A DNA stretch of 24,862 bases, from positions 1-24,862 of the forward strand of contig CALEKA010000016.1 in NCBI GenBank assembly GCA_937898715.1, given 5' to 3'. The notes beneath the pieces are model-generated. The model ran no database searches, was not told the origin of the DNA, and saw nothing but the letters and a program-made list of their open reading frames with translations. The stretch's first letter is position 1; each line of letters begins with the position of its first letter. Made by a program: the position numbers and the translations under genes. Below, one piece after another: positions 1-7,519 of the stretch. This DNA is from an uncultured Prevotella sp. (GTDB lineage: Bacteria > Bacteroidota > Bacteroidia > Bacteroidales > Bacteroidaceae).

Positions 1-305
<305 letters not shown>

Positions 306-540
306 CCGTCCCCGCTGCAAGGGACGTGGCTGCTAAAAGTTAGTACAAAAAATAAAAGTACAAGAAATAAAGCAAGGTTGCTTTATTAGTTTAATAAGTT
401 TAGAAGTTTAAAAGTTAAGAAGAAAGTAAAGTAAGTACATCAGAAAGTATTACTTATTACTTGATAAGAGCAAGAATGTAATACTTAATACTTTATACTT
501 AATACTTCAAAGAGCTTCGCTCTTTGTGTTGTCCTAAAAA
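306..540 (+). other. 23S-5S spacer with AT-rich repeats
   Basis: No gene is seen. The spacer has a tight hairpin at 366-387 (AATAAAGCA, loop AGGT, TGCTTTATT) and AT-rich repeat tracts. Bases 391-420 contain AAGTTTAAAAGTTAAGA, which recurs after sufD near 20871. Bases 449-507 carry the TACTTATTACTT type. Bases 477-507 are a perfect 31-base inverted match to 16838-16868 at the end of hisS. The spacer is presumably transcribed with the rRNA operon and removed in processing. Confidence 0.7.
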
Positions 541-542
541 TA

Positions 543-652
<110 letters not shown>

Positions 653-660
653 TTCTTTAC

Positions 661-700
661 AAGCCTCTTTCAGAGTCACATCTGAGAGAGGCTTTTTAGT
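661..700 (+). terminator. Rho-independent terminator of the rRNA operon
   Basis: A long stem (AAGCCTCTTTCAGA with TCTGAGAGAGGCTT, one mismatch) with a short loop is followed by a T-run (TTTTTAGTTTT). It begins about 10 bases after the 5S gene. Confidence 0.92.
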
Positions 701-716
701 TTTAGCATGAAGCGGC

Positions 717-814
717 CTAAACTCACTAAACTTATTAAACTCACTAAACTTATTAAACTCACTAAACTTATTAAACTTACTAAACTTATTAAACTCCTAA
801 ACTTATTAAACTCC
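717..814. repeat. AT-rich tandem array, 18-bp unit
   Basis: About five imperfect copies of an 18-bp unit (ACTCACTAAACTTATTAA) lie directly after the rRNA terminator; the later copies lose or change a few bases. The same CTAAACTTATTAAAC motif recurs at 20919-20950 immediately before sufS, so it is a dispersed family and not a one-off array. No ORF or clear hairpin is seen. Confidence 0.85.
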
Positions 815-1167
815 CAAATGTGTTTATAGTTCGGAAAAAGTAGTTATATCTGCAGTGTTAATACATCTAATCTATAATGTCACGATAATGAATAGACACT
901 GCGTTGCTCCATATGGTTTGTGCTTGCGTGGAGAATTCTCTAATTCTCAATGTGTAGCGTTTGATGCAAGCGACTTCTGCGAAGTGCGTGTGTCTATGCA
1001 TCTCGTTGGTGAAGCGTTCGAGCCCTTAGTAGATCGCGTATTGATTTGTTCTCGAGGGGGGGTAAAAAAATTTGCTTGCAATATTGCAGAATGTGGCTAA
1101 AGGACGCATTGCATGTTTTAACTTTGCACTGTGAAGGACAACTTGAACTCATCGGATAATCCTCAAA
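815..1167. other. Intergenic region, no confident gene
   Basis: I see no convincing gene. A plus-strand ORF of 81 codons lies here but has no recognisable domain and no plausible start signal. A TAACTTTG at 1119-1126 matches the Bacteroidetes -7 element TAnnTTTG and could serve the next gene, but no good TTTG lies at the expected distance upstream. Confidence 0.5.
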
Positions 1168-2100
1168 ATGCAAATGATTATGAGAATAAAACTTATGATT
1201 GCAGCTTGCGCGTTGCTTCTGTCGTGCGCGCCATCGTATGCACAAACGTTTAATGTACCAGCAGGGTCTGCTGGATATGTAGAATACCCACAGTGGGACG
1301 TTAAGGCAGAATTGCCAAAGATCGATCAAATCATCTTTACCCGTGAAATGACGCAGGTGTTTTTTGAGTCTTACTCGAAGGGCTATGCTTGGTGTCAGAT
1401 AGATAAAGGTACTTACATCAAGTGCAAGCCAAGTGGCAAGGTTCTGAAGCTGCTGAAGGCAGATGGCATAGCTATCGCGCCAGGTCAAACCTACTATCGT
1501 GGCGTAGATACGCCTATATATTTCAACCTCACCTTCCCAGCTTTGCCACAAGGCACCACATCTTTCGACTTGATAGAGTCGGCTACGAGCGAATGGAAAT
1601 TTTACAATGTCAGAAATGTAACAATGAATAAATTTGCCTTTTCCTCTGAGGACTATTTCAATCCTAATTACTTCGGCCGTAGCATCTACCTCGATGATTT
1701 AAAGGATGATAACCCGCGGACAGGAGGTAAAGCATCGTCTAAAAATGCGGATAAGGATGTGCTTGATAATGCCATTGTAGAGGTTCCCGCCATGTATCCT
1801 GGTGGTGAAAGAGCGTTGTTGCAGTTCATATCTAATAATCTCGTATATCCAGAAAGTGCTCAGAATATGGAACTACAAGGTACAGTGGTCGCTCTATTCA
1901 AGGTGGATGTAGACGGAACGGTAAGCAGCGTGAAGATAGAAAAGTCTCTTTCACTCGACTGCGACATGGCGGTTGCCGATGTCATTCGCAAGCTTCACAA
2001 ATTCGTACCGGCTAGGCAGAAAGGCGGCCCTGTAGCGGTATGGTTCCGACTTCCAGTACGCTTCCGTATTCAAGACGATCTTCCAAAACAAAGCAAATAA
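1168..2100 (+). CDS. Secreted or lipid-anchored protein with C-terminal TonB_C domain
   Basis: The 310-residue protein has a hydrophobic N-terminal export signal (about 1-25). It could be cleaved after SYA by signal peptidase I, or lipidated at Cys20 (LLSC). Residues about 50-150 resemble a domain often seen in Bacteroides exported proteins (FFESYSKGYAWCQI, KLLKADGIAIAPGQTYY). Residues about 205-302 are a TonB C-terminal fold: VEVPAMYPGGERALLQFI, then YPESAQNMELQGTVVALFKV, then PVRFRI. Classical TonB keeps its N-terminal anchor in the inner membrane; here the N-terminus looks cleavable, so direct energy transduction is doubtful. A role in envelope protein contacts is inferred. Three in-frame ATGs occur at 1168, 1174 and 1180; any could be the start. 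A 22-bp perfect hairpin 30 bases after the stop probably ends the transcript. Confidence 0.88.
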   Translation: MQMIMRIKLMIAACALLLSCAPSYAQTFNVPAGSAGYVEYPQWDVKAELPKIDQIIFTREMTQVFFESYSKGYAWCQIDKGTYIKCKPSGKVLKLLKADGIAIAPGQTYYRGVDTPIYFNLTFPALPQGTTSFDLIESATSEWKFYNVRNVTMNKFAFSSEDYFNPNYFGRSIYLDDLKDDNPRTGGKASSKNADKDVLDNAIVEVPAMYPGGERALLQFISNNLVYPESAQNMELQGTVVALFKVDVDGTVSSVKIEKSLSLDCDMAVADVIRKLHKFVPARQKGGPVAVWFRLPVRFRIQDDLPKQSK

Positions 2101-2130
2101 GTTGCAGCACGTGTGTGCATTTCCTCCTAC

Positions 2131-2187
2131 ATACGCGTTGGCGGAATTCTTGTTTACCCGTTTACCAAGAATTCCGCCAACGCGTAT
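2131..2187. terminator. Perfect 22-bp inverted repeat, probable bidirectional terminator
   Basis: Bases 2131-2152 pair perfectly with 2166-2187 around a 13-base loop, and TTTT follows on the plus strand. It starts 30 bases after the stop of the TonB_C gene. The stem is longer and more GC-rich in the middle (CGCGTTGGCGGAATTC) than an ordinary terminator, so it may instead be a binding site or a REP-like element. Confidence 0.7.
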
Positions 2188-2382
2188 TTTCTGTGTAAGG
2201 CTGAGAAGTCTTATCTTTTATGGTAAAAAACGTGCAAGCCGAACGCCATCAAGCTTGTTTGAATGGCTGAGGCGCAGCCGTTTTTATGATAAAAGCGTGA
2301 ATATTCTCCTCAACGTATTGCCGCCTCTCTATTTTTTTTCTAAATTCGCGCCACTATTACCAATTCCTATTTCTCCCCCTCT

Positions 2383-5046
2383 ATGAATTATCGCCTAATC
2401 CTTGTCCTCTTCTTCACAATCTTCCCCTCGTTGGCTCATGCACGAAGCGCAGAGCGGACAGACTCTTTGAGGACCGACTCCGCTCGGCAGCGCGAACTGG
2501 GCGAAGCTACTGTCACTGCCACACGCATGGTGCTCGTGACGCGTGGCGATACGGTCATCTACGATATGGATGCGCTTGGAGCCGCACATGGCGATATGCT
2601 CAAGGACATGATCGACCGCATGCCTGGACTGGAGATGAAGCAGGGACGGCTCTATTATAAAGGAAAGGTGGTGAACCGACTGCTCGTCAACGGTACAGAC
2701 TTCCAACGCGGCGACACAAAGCGGGCGCTGGATATGCTGCCCGCTTATATCATCAAGAATGTGAAGGCCTACGACGACTTGACCGATGAAGCTAAAATCA
2801 CGGGCGTCGATGATGGTACGCGCGAACGCGTGGTCAACGTAGTGCTGAAAAAGCAATACTTAGGCACTTGGACGGGCAATGCCGATGTGGGGCAAGGCAC
2901 CGACCACCGGTGGCTCTATCGTGGTTTTGCCAACACCTTTACGGAACGCTCGCGTGTGAGCGCCTATGGGGGCTTCACGAATACAGCGCAGTATCAGAGC
3001 GTAAGCGATTCGGGCGATTGGGGAGAAAACGGTGGTGCTGGTGGCTCGAGTGGCGACACGCGTTATATGCTTCCAGGACTCTCGTGGATGTGGACGAATG
3101 GGCGAGAGGAGAACAAGCGTGGATATTTCAAACTGGACGGCTCTGCCGAATGGGACTATCGTGGCCATCGCGACGAAATGGTAAGCACGAACGAGAACTT
3201 TCTTGACGATGGGTCGACCCGAACCACCATCAGTCGTCTGCAGACGAAGAACGATGAACGCATCTACAGAGGGAATTTTGCCCTTTCGTGGCAGCCCACA
3301 GCATGGACGCACATCGACTTGCGCCCCTCTTACTATTACACCACTTATGATAGCCGCGACCACAAGCAGGAGGGGCAGTGGAATCGTGCCTTCACCTCGG
3401 CCGATGGCTATGCTTCGCCGCTCGATTCGCTCCTAAAGTATGCCGCCGCGGGATGGCCCATGCAGGAGGGTGAGGCGAGCACGTTGCTGCGAGAGGAGAG
3501 CCAGTCGCACAAGGGACAGCACGTAGTCAGCAATTATCTCTACTTCACGCAGCGGCTGAGCGAGAACAATTGGCGCATCTCTCTGCGCAGCACGCTCTAT
3601 TATGCTTCGGAAAGTCAAGACGAGCACAACCTTCAGAGCTACACTTCTTACCAGCACACCTCTGCGCAGCTCGATCCGCTCTATAACCGCTTTACTACTA
3701 CGGCTCTGCACGTGCTCAATCTGCAGAACTACCTGGATCTCGACATCCCTCTGCCCGTGTTTCAGACGCTGCGGCTCACGTATGGATCGACCATCAGTCG
3801 CAATCACAGCAATGCGCGCGCTTATCGCCTCGAGCGTCTTGGAGGAGACTTTGCCGAATATGATGCCTATCTTGCACAGCTCGGCCTCTTGCCCACGACA
3901 GATGGGTGGCAACTGGCGGCACGCGACCCTGATCAGACGCTCAACTCCCTTACGCTCAGCCGTCGGCAGCAACTGAATGCTTCGCTCGTCTACCACAAGA
4001 AGGGGCTGACGCTCAATGCACAAAGCCAGTTGGCTTGGGTGTACGACCGCATCGACTATCTCAAGGGCGACTACCAGCCCCTCCACCCCGAGCGCCGTGC
4101 CACCGACTACAATCTACAAGCCAACCTGCGCTATGAGACCGACTCCGTGGGGACTTTTACGCTCAACTATGGCTACTCCGTTACGCCCACTTCGCTCCTG
4201 CAGACCATCACCTTGCCCGACAATAGCAATCCGCTCTACATCTCGCGTGGCAACCCCGATTTGCACAATCTGCACACCAACAGTCTGTCGGTAGGCTACG
4301 AGAAAAACTTCAAGCATGGACAGCTCTTTATGACAAATCTGCGCTTGAACAAGACGACCAACAACGTCATCTCCCGCCAATCGTACGACAAGCAGACGGG
4401 TGTGACCACCTCTGATCTCACCAACTTGGGACAGGGCGGATGGAGCCTTTCGCCCGACCTCACCTTTTCTACTCCGCTCGACCGCAAGCAGCGCGTCAGC
4501 CTCAGTCTGAGCAACTACTACAACTTCCAATCGCAGCCCGCCTACGCAGTGGCCACGCAGGGCTCCCCCGTGCTCTACGGACAGCATTCCCACATGGTCT
4601 ACCTCTCGCAAGCGATCAATGCGCGCTTCGGCAAGTTTGTGGGAAATGTGAGCAACACGCTCTATCTCTCCTCTACGCAATCTGCCAATCCCAAGACAGC
4701 GCGTGCCACTTCGCTCATGGAGACTCTCGCAGCTCGCTTGCAGTACACGCTTCCATGGAACATGGAACTTAAATCGAGCGTGGAGAGCCGCTATCAGCGC
4801 AATGGCAAGGCCTCCATTGCTCGTCCGTGGCATACGGTGTGGAATGTCAGTGTATCGCAGCCGTTTCTGCGCAGCAAGTCGCTCGTAGTCAAGGCTGAAG
4901 TGAGCGATCTGCTCAATCAGCGCGAAACCACGTGGAACTACGTGAGCACCGACACTCGCTTCTACGGCACGTCGGCCAGTGTGGGTCGATTCTTCATGTT
5001 CCACCTTATTTATCGATTCTCTACAGCAAAAGATAATGCAAGGTGA
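2383..5046 (+). CDS. Outer membrane beta-barrel protein (TonB-dependent-receptor-like)
   Basis: The 887-residue protein has a signal peptide (residues 1-20, ending AHA), a short plug-like region (about 37-155, with LGEATVTATR, GDTVIYDMDALG, MIDRMPGLEM and RLLVNGTDF), then a long barrel of alternating aromatic strands to the C-terminus. This matches the Bacteroidetes OMP_b-brl family related to SusC/TonB-dependent receptors. The carboxypeptidase-like regulatory domain common at the N-terminus of such proteins is absent: the mature protein starts almost directly with the plug. It is likely an outer membrane transporter; the substrate cannot be told. The barrel's expected last strand ends at LIYRF, but eight more residues (STAKDNAR) follow, partly encoded by a dispersed repeat that starts at 5033. 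It stands alone, with no SusD partner. Confidence 0.9.
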   Translation: MNYRLILVLFFTIFPSLAHARSAERTDSLRTDSARQRELGEATVTATRMVLVTRGDTVIYDMDALGAAHGDMLKDMIDRMPGLEMKQGRLYYKGKVVNRLLVNGTDFQRGDTKRALDMLPAYIIKNVKAYDDLTDEAKITGVDDGTRERVVNVVLKKQYLGTWTGNADVGQGTDHRWLYRGFANTFTERSRVSAYGGFTNTAQYQSVSDSGDWGENGGAGGSSGDTRYMLPGLSWMWTNGREENKRGYFKLDGSAEWDYRGHRDEMVSTNENFLDDGSTRTTISRLQTKNDERIYRGNFALSWQPTAWTHIDLRPSYYYTTYDSRDHKQEGQWNRAFTSADGYASPLDSLLKYAAAGWPMQEGEASTLLREESQSHKGQHVVSNYLYFTQRLSENNWRISLRSTLYYASESQDEHNLQSYTSYQHTSAQLDPLYNRFTTTALHVLNLQNYLDLDIPLPVFQTLRLTYGSTISRNHSNARAYRLERLGGDFAEYDAYLAQLGLLPTTDGWQLAARDPDQTLNSLTLSRRQQLNASLVYHKKGLTLNAQSQLAWVYDRIDYLKGDYQPLHPERRATDYNLQANLRYETDSVGTFTLNYGYSVTPTSLLQTITLPDNSNPLYISRGNPDLHNLHTNSLSVGYEKNFKHGQLFMTNLRLNKTTNNVISRQSYDKQTGVTTSDLTNLGQGGWSLSPDLTFSTPLDRKQRVSLSLSNYYNFQSQPAYAVATQGSPVLYGQHSHMVYLSQAINARFGKFVGNVSNTLYLSSTQSANPKTARATSLMETLAARLQYTLPWNMELKSSVESRYQRNGKASIARPWHTVWNVSVSQPFLRSKSLVVKAEVSDLLNQRETTWNYVSTDTRFYGTSASVGRFFMFHLIYRFSTAKDNAR

Positions 5047-5096
5047 GCGCAGAACATCAAGCTTGCTAGAATGTTATGCCGAGCCGCAGCTTATCT
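5033..5096 (+). repeat. Dispersed GCCGAGCCGC-type repeat overlapping the receptor stop codon
   Basis: A 64-bp repeat begins ATAATGCAAGGTGAGCGCA and ends GCCGAGCCGCAGCTTATCT. An inverted copy with the same ends lies at 5553-5608, and a weaker relative with ATCAAGCTTG and CGCAGCCG is near 2236-2287 upstream of the receptor. The middles differ, while the ends are conserved. The receptor's last four codons and its TGA stop are inside this copy. Confidence 0.75.
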
Positions 5097-5223
5097 TCTA
5101 CACAGAAAGGGTAAACGAATCGTGCGAGACTCTCATGCAGTCCAGGTATGATGCCGCTCTAAGTTTGCGGCATTATTAGTCTAACAGCTTGTGTAAGTTT
5201 TCTGGAGATGTGCGTGCATGTCG

Positions 5224-5286
5224 GCGTACACCGACCGATGCTCGTGCGTACACCGACCGATGCTCGTGCGTACACCGACCGGTGTA
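5224..5286. repeat. 22-bp tandem repeat ending in a palindrome
   Basis: Two exact copies of GCGTACACCGACCGATGCTC+GT (5224-5245, 5246-5267) are followed by a partial third (5268-5280). The third copy runs into GGTGTAC to form GTACACC-GACC-GGTGTAC (5269-5286), a 7-bp stem. Direct repeats with a terminal palindrome could be protein binding sites; that is only a possibility. Confidence 0.85.
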
Positions 5287-5540
5287 CGACAACACGAAGG
5301 GCTTTCCCGCATTACTTGGCTGATGATGCGAGAAGTCAATAAAGGCTCAGTTCGGGGTTTCCCCGAGGAAAATAGGAATGAAGACAGAGCGTGTCTTTTC
5401 TACCGTCGGAGGGGCGTGAATGTTGGCAGAATAACCACATTTTTTATCCAACTTTATCCAATCTCATTGAAAATGGTGATTTTCGACTTCGGCCGTTTAC
5501 ATTTATTATAGGAAAGGAGCGAGTATTGAAACATTCTTCG

Positions 5541-5548
5541 TACTTTTG
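5541..5548 (+). promoter_or_regulatory. Possible -7 element for the L,D-transpeptidase gene
   Basis: TACTTTTG followed by CA matches the Bacteroidetes TAnnTTTG -7 element. No TTTG lies 19-20 bases upstream, so the match is half of a promoter. It directly abuts the repeat copy at 5553-5608, leaving a leader of about 135 nt that contains that repeat and the hairpin at 5631-5670. Confidence 0.4.
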
Positions 5549-5552
5549 CATA

Positions 5553-5608
5553 AGATAAGCCGCGGCTCGGCAATTGAAGCGAGCTTCATTGCGCTCGCCT
5601 TGCATTAT
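5553..5608 (-). repeat. Dispersed GCCGAGCCGC-type repeat, inverted copy
   Basis: The reverse complement reads ATAATGCAAGGCGAGCGCA, a variable hairpin middle (GAAGCTCGCTTC), then GCCGAGCCGCGGCTTATCT. Both conserved ends match the copy at 5033-5096 with one difference each. The CTCGCCTTGCA segment also occurs in the three repeat units upstream of topA. Confidence 0.75.
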
Positions 5609-5630
5609 GTTGCAAAATATTAGAGAATTC

Positions 5631-5670
5631 AAGTTTCGGATTCAGCCCGCTCATCCTAAATCCGAAACTT
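5631..5670. repeat. Hairpin of the CCGAAACTT repeat family
   Basis: AAGTTTCGGATT (5631-5642) pairs perfectly with AATCCGAAACTT (5659-5670). Bases 5631-5650 are a perfect 20-base inverted match to 8599-8618 upstream of the mechanosensitive channel gene. Bases 5642-5670 match 25 of 29 positions of 23289-23317 in the right arm of the large palindrome. It sits 16 bases before the start codon of the L,D-transpeptidase. Confidence 0.8.
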
Positions 5671-5686
5671 CAGTTAGAGAAGAAAA

Positions 5687-6547
5687 ATGAAACACCTAAA
5701 GTATATTTACCTTATCCCCTTACTCATGTTGCTGCTTCAAGCCTGTGGCTCCAAACAATCAGAACAGATCGCTGAGGAAGAAGCTGAAGAAGCAGAAATC
5801 CAACGCGAAGATAGCCTCATTCGCACGCAGGACAATCCCACAGAAGACGAGATTGAAGCCCTTACCGATTCCGCCAAACAAGAAAGGCAACGTGCCCTCA
5901 TGGAGAAGTATGACGGCATGCACATCTACGTGTCGAAATCGCACATGCGCCTGTATGTGCTCGATAAGACAGACAGTGTGCTCTTCACCTGCGGAATAGC
6001 TTGCGGCATACGTCGCGGCAACAAGCAAGCTAAGGGCGACTATCGTACGCCAGAGGGCAATTTCCACATCTCCGGTATATTTAATAGTACAGACTGGGTG
6101 CACCGCACGCGCGACGGACGGTCGGTGAAGGGCTGCTACGGTCCCCACTTCTTGCGCTTGGCCACAGGGCGATTGGGCGGTATAGGCATTCATGGCACCA
6201 ATTCGCCACGAAGCATCGGTAAGCGTGCCTCGGAGGGCTGCATCCGCGTGTTGAGCGAAAATATCGTGACCATCTACAAAAATTATGCTTACCAGGGCAT
6301 GCCCGTGACCGTGGGCGATGAGAATGCACCGCTTCCGCAGTTCCGCGGAATGCCTCAAGAGACTCCAAAGCAGGAGACTAAGGCAGCCAAGGATTCCACC
6401 ACCCGCCACTCCGCACCCGAGCATTCGGCAGAACACGCCACGCATGAGCGCACCGAAAACAATGCTCCCGCCCATCCGAAACACGCTGAATCTCACACCG
6501 AAGAGCACCGTCAGAGGACAGAAGCAGTCGACTCACTGTGGGATTAA
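5687..6547 (+). CDS. L,D-transpeptidase (YkuD) lipoprotein
   Basis: The 286-residue protein has a lipoprotein signal (LLLQAC, lipidated Cys20), an acidic linker (about 25-75: EEEAEEAE), the YkuD catalytic domain (about 77-210) and a tail rich in His, Glu and Pro (about 215-286). The active-site signature is clear: HGTNSPRSIGKRASEGCIRV, with His169, Cys185 and Arg187. These enzymes form 3-3 or lipoprotein cross-links in peptidoglycan using a thioester at the Cys. It probably acts in the periplasm, tethered to a membrane. The acidic linker and charged low-complexity tail, with many EH and HT pairs, are not part of the catalytic fold. ATG at 5687 is chosen because the signal peptide begins there. 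The following NlpC/P60 and CapA genes also concern the cell envelope, but NlpC/P60 has its own promoter. Confidence 0.95.
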   Translation: MKHLKYIYLIPLLMLLLQACGSKQSEQIAEEEAEEAEIQREDSLIRTQDNPTEDEIEALTDSAKQERQRALMEKYDGMHIYVSKSHMRLYVLDKTDSVLFTCGIACGIRRGNKQAKGDYRTPEGNFHISGIFNSTDWVHRTRDGRSVKGCYGPHFLRLATGRLGGIGIHGTNSPRSIGKRASEGCIRVLSENIVTIYKNYAYQGMPVTVGDENAPLPQFRGMPQETPKQETKAAKDSTTRHSAPEHSAEHATHERTENNAPAHPKHAESHTEEHRQRTEAVDSLWD

Positions 6548-6634
6548 AAGCCTCCTGCTTGGTGCACACAATACAATAATGCGTGCAAAATATACGTTCT
6601 TGATGGCCCGATAATCGGAAAAGTTCTTAATTTA

Positions 6635-6666
6635 TTTGGATTTCGGCGCGATATTTATTATCTTTG
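6635..6666 (+). promoter_or_regulatory. Bacteroidetes-type promoter for the NlpC/P60 gene
   Basis: TTTG (6635-6638), a 20-bp spacer and TATCTTTG (6659-6666) match the Bacteroidetes sigma factor consensus exactly. Transcription would start near 6673, about 160 nt before the start codon. Confidence 0.85.
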
Positions 6667-6835
6667 CGAATGTTGATTTTCAGAGAGAAAGGGAATCGGA
6701 AATACTCTTCTCACGAGGAAGTCGACATTGTAGCGGCTGAAAGCCGGCACGAGGTGCCAGTTTCGCAAGTCTTGTACGTTGTAGGTCGAAACGCTTTTAG
6801 CCCATGAGATTAGAACCCTTTAAATCCAACTTATT
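6667..6835 (+). promoter_or_regulatory. Structured 5' leader of the NlpC/P60 gene
   Basis: The leader contains two adjacent hairpins: GGCT-GAA-AGCC (6735-6745) and GGCAC-GAG-GTGCC (6746-6758). TCGAC (6722-6726) can pair with GTCGA (6785-6789) around them. GGCTGAAAG (6735-6743) could instead pair with CTTTTAGCC (6793-6801), so alternative folds exist. It matches no riboswitch class that I recognise. Regulation by this leader is an inference from its length and structure. Confidence 0.4.
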
Positions 6836-7429
6836 GTGCAAATAAAGAAATATGCCGCGTGCATAGCGTTGGGCATGGCTTCGTTCTTTACAGCTTCGGC
6901 TCAGGACATCATGCCCGAATCGCTCCCCACGCGTCCCACAGCAGAGAAAATAGTAAAAGAAGTAGCACCCCTCGGTGCAATGCAAGAGACTACAGCTTCA
7001 GTAGAGAAAGAAGCTGCCGTGCCCTACAATGCCAACTTTGGTGAAAACGTAGTACAGACCGCTCTCCAGTATCTGGGCGCCGCTTATCGCACTGGTATGT
7101 CAGGACCCTATGCGTTCGATTGCTCTGGTTTTACCAGCTACGTATATCGCCAGCAGAATGTGAGCATCCTGCGTACTTCACGTTCGCAGTATACTCAAGG
7201 CACACCGATCGGTCGCGTATCAGACCTCAAGAAGGGCGACCTCGTATTCTTCGGCGGACGTGGCAATGCACGCTCCGTGGGCCATGTGGGTATCGTGATG
7301 GACGTAGATCCAGCGAGCAATAATTTCTCATTTGTACACGCATCTCTCTCAGGCGTAAAGGTGTCGAAATCTAACGAGCCTTATTATAGTCGTCGCTACA
7401 TCGGCGCACGCCGCATCGTGGAGAATTAA
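6836..7429 (+). CDS. NlpC/P60 family cell-wall peptidase
   Basis: The 197-residue protein has a signal peptide (about 1-22, ending ASA-Q) and an NlpC/P60 domain (about 68-197). The triad is visible: Cys96 in FDCSGF, His150 in GHVGIV and His168 in FVHAS. Enzymes of this family cut peptide stems of peptidoglycan, typically between gamma-D-Glu and the diamino acid. The domain has the usual minimal length, with no SH3 binding domain at the N-terminus; residues 23-65 look like a disordered linker. The start is GTG at 6836: an in-frame TAA lies only 15 bases upstream and no ATG lies before the signal peptide. It has its own strong promoter. Next comes a CapA-like gene after 90 bases. Confidence 0.95.
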   Translation: MQIKKYAACIALGMASFFTASAQDIMPESLPTRPTAEKIVKEVAPLGAMQETTASVEKEAAVPYNANFGENVVQTALQYLGAAYRTGMSGPYAFDCSGFTSYVYRQQNVSILRTSRSQYTQGTPIGRVSDLKKGDLVFFGGRGNARSVGHVGIVMDVDPASNNFSFVHASLSGVKVSKSNEPYYSRRYIGARRIVEN

Positions 7430-7431
7430 TC

Positions 7432-7487
7432 AATTCCACTTGCAAGTGGAGCGAGAGCACATTGAGGGCTTGAAAAGCCGCGTGCTC
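7432..7487. other. Hairpins between the NlpC/P60 and CapA genes
   Basis: A 14-base perfect palindrome (CCACTTGCAAGTGG, about 7436-7449) is followed by a composite hairpin at 7455-7487: GAGCAC with GTGCTC enclosing GGGCTT-GAA-AAGCC. There is no T-run, so a simple terminator is unlikely; RNA processing or partial attenuation between the two genes is possible. Confidence 0.5.
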
Positions 7488-7519
7488 CACGCAGAAATCA
7501 CATACTTATCCCCAGAATA

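Larger units (their letters stand above)
5097..5552. other. Intergenic region between two inverted repeat copies
   Basis: I see no supported gene. The stretch holds a hairpin at 5151-5173 (ATGCCGC, 9-base loop, GCGGCAT) that may terminate the receptor transcript, a 22-bp tandem repeat at 5224-5286, and a tight hairpin at 5352-5366 (TCGGGG, TTT, CCCCGA). An ORF spanning the tandem repeat (5218-5511) looks like a by-product of the repeat. Confidence 0.6.

Noticed and set aside
855..1100. 81-codon plus-strand ORF between the rRNA operon and the TonB_C gene
   Set aside because: No recognisable domain, no signal peptide and no promoter at its start. The overlapping minus-strand frame (994-1551) is equally featureless.
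2102..2386. 94-codon ORF before the receptor
   Set aside because: It runs through the 22-bp hairpin and part of a repeat, and its translation is low in plausibility.
5218..5511. 97-codon ORF over the 22-bp tandem repeat
   Set aside because: The first third is only the repeat in translation; the rest has no family resemblance.
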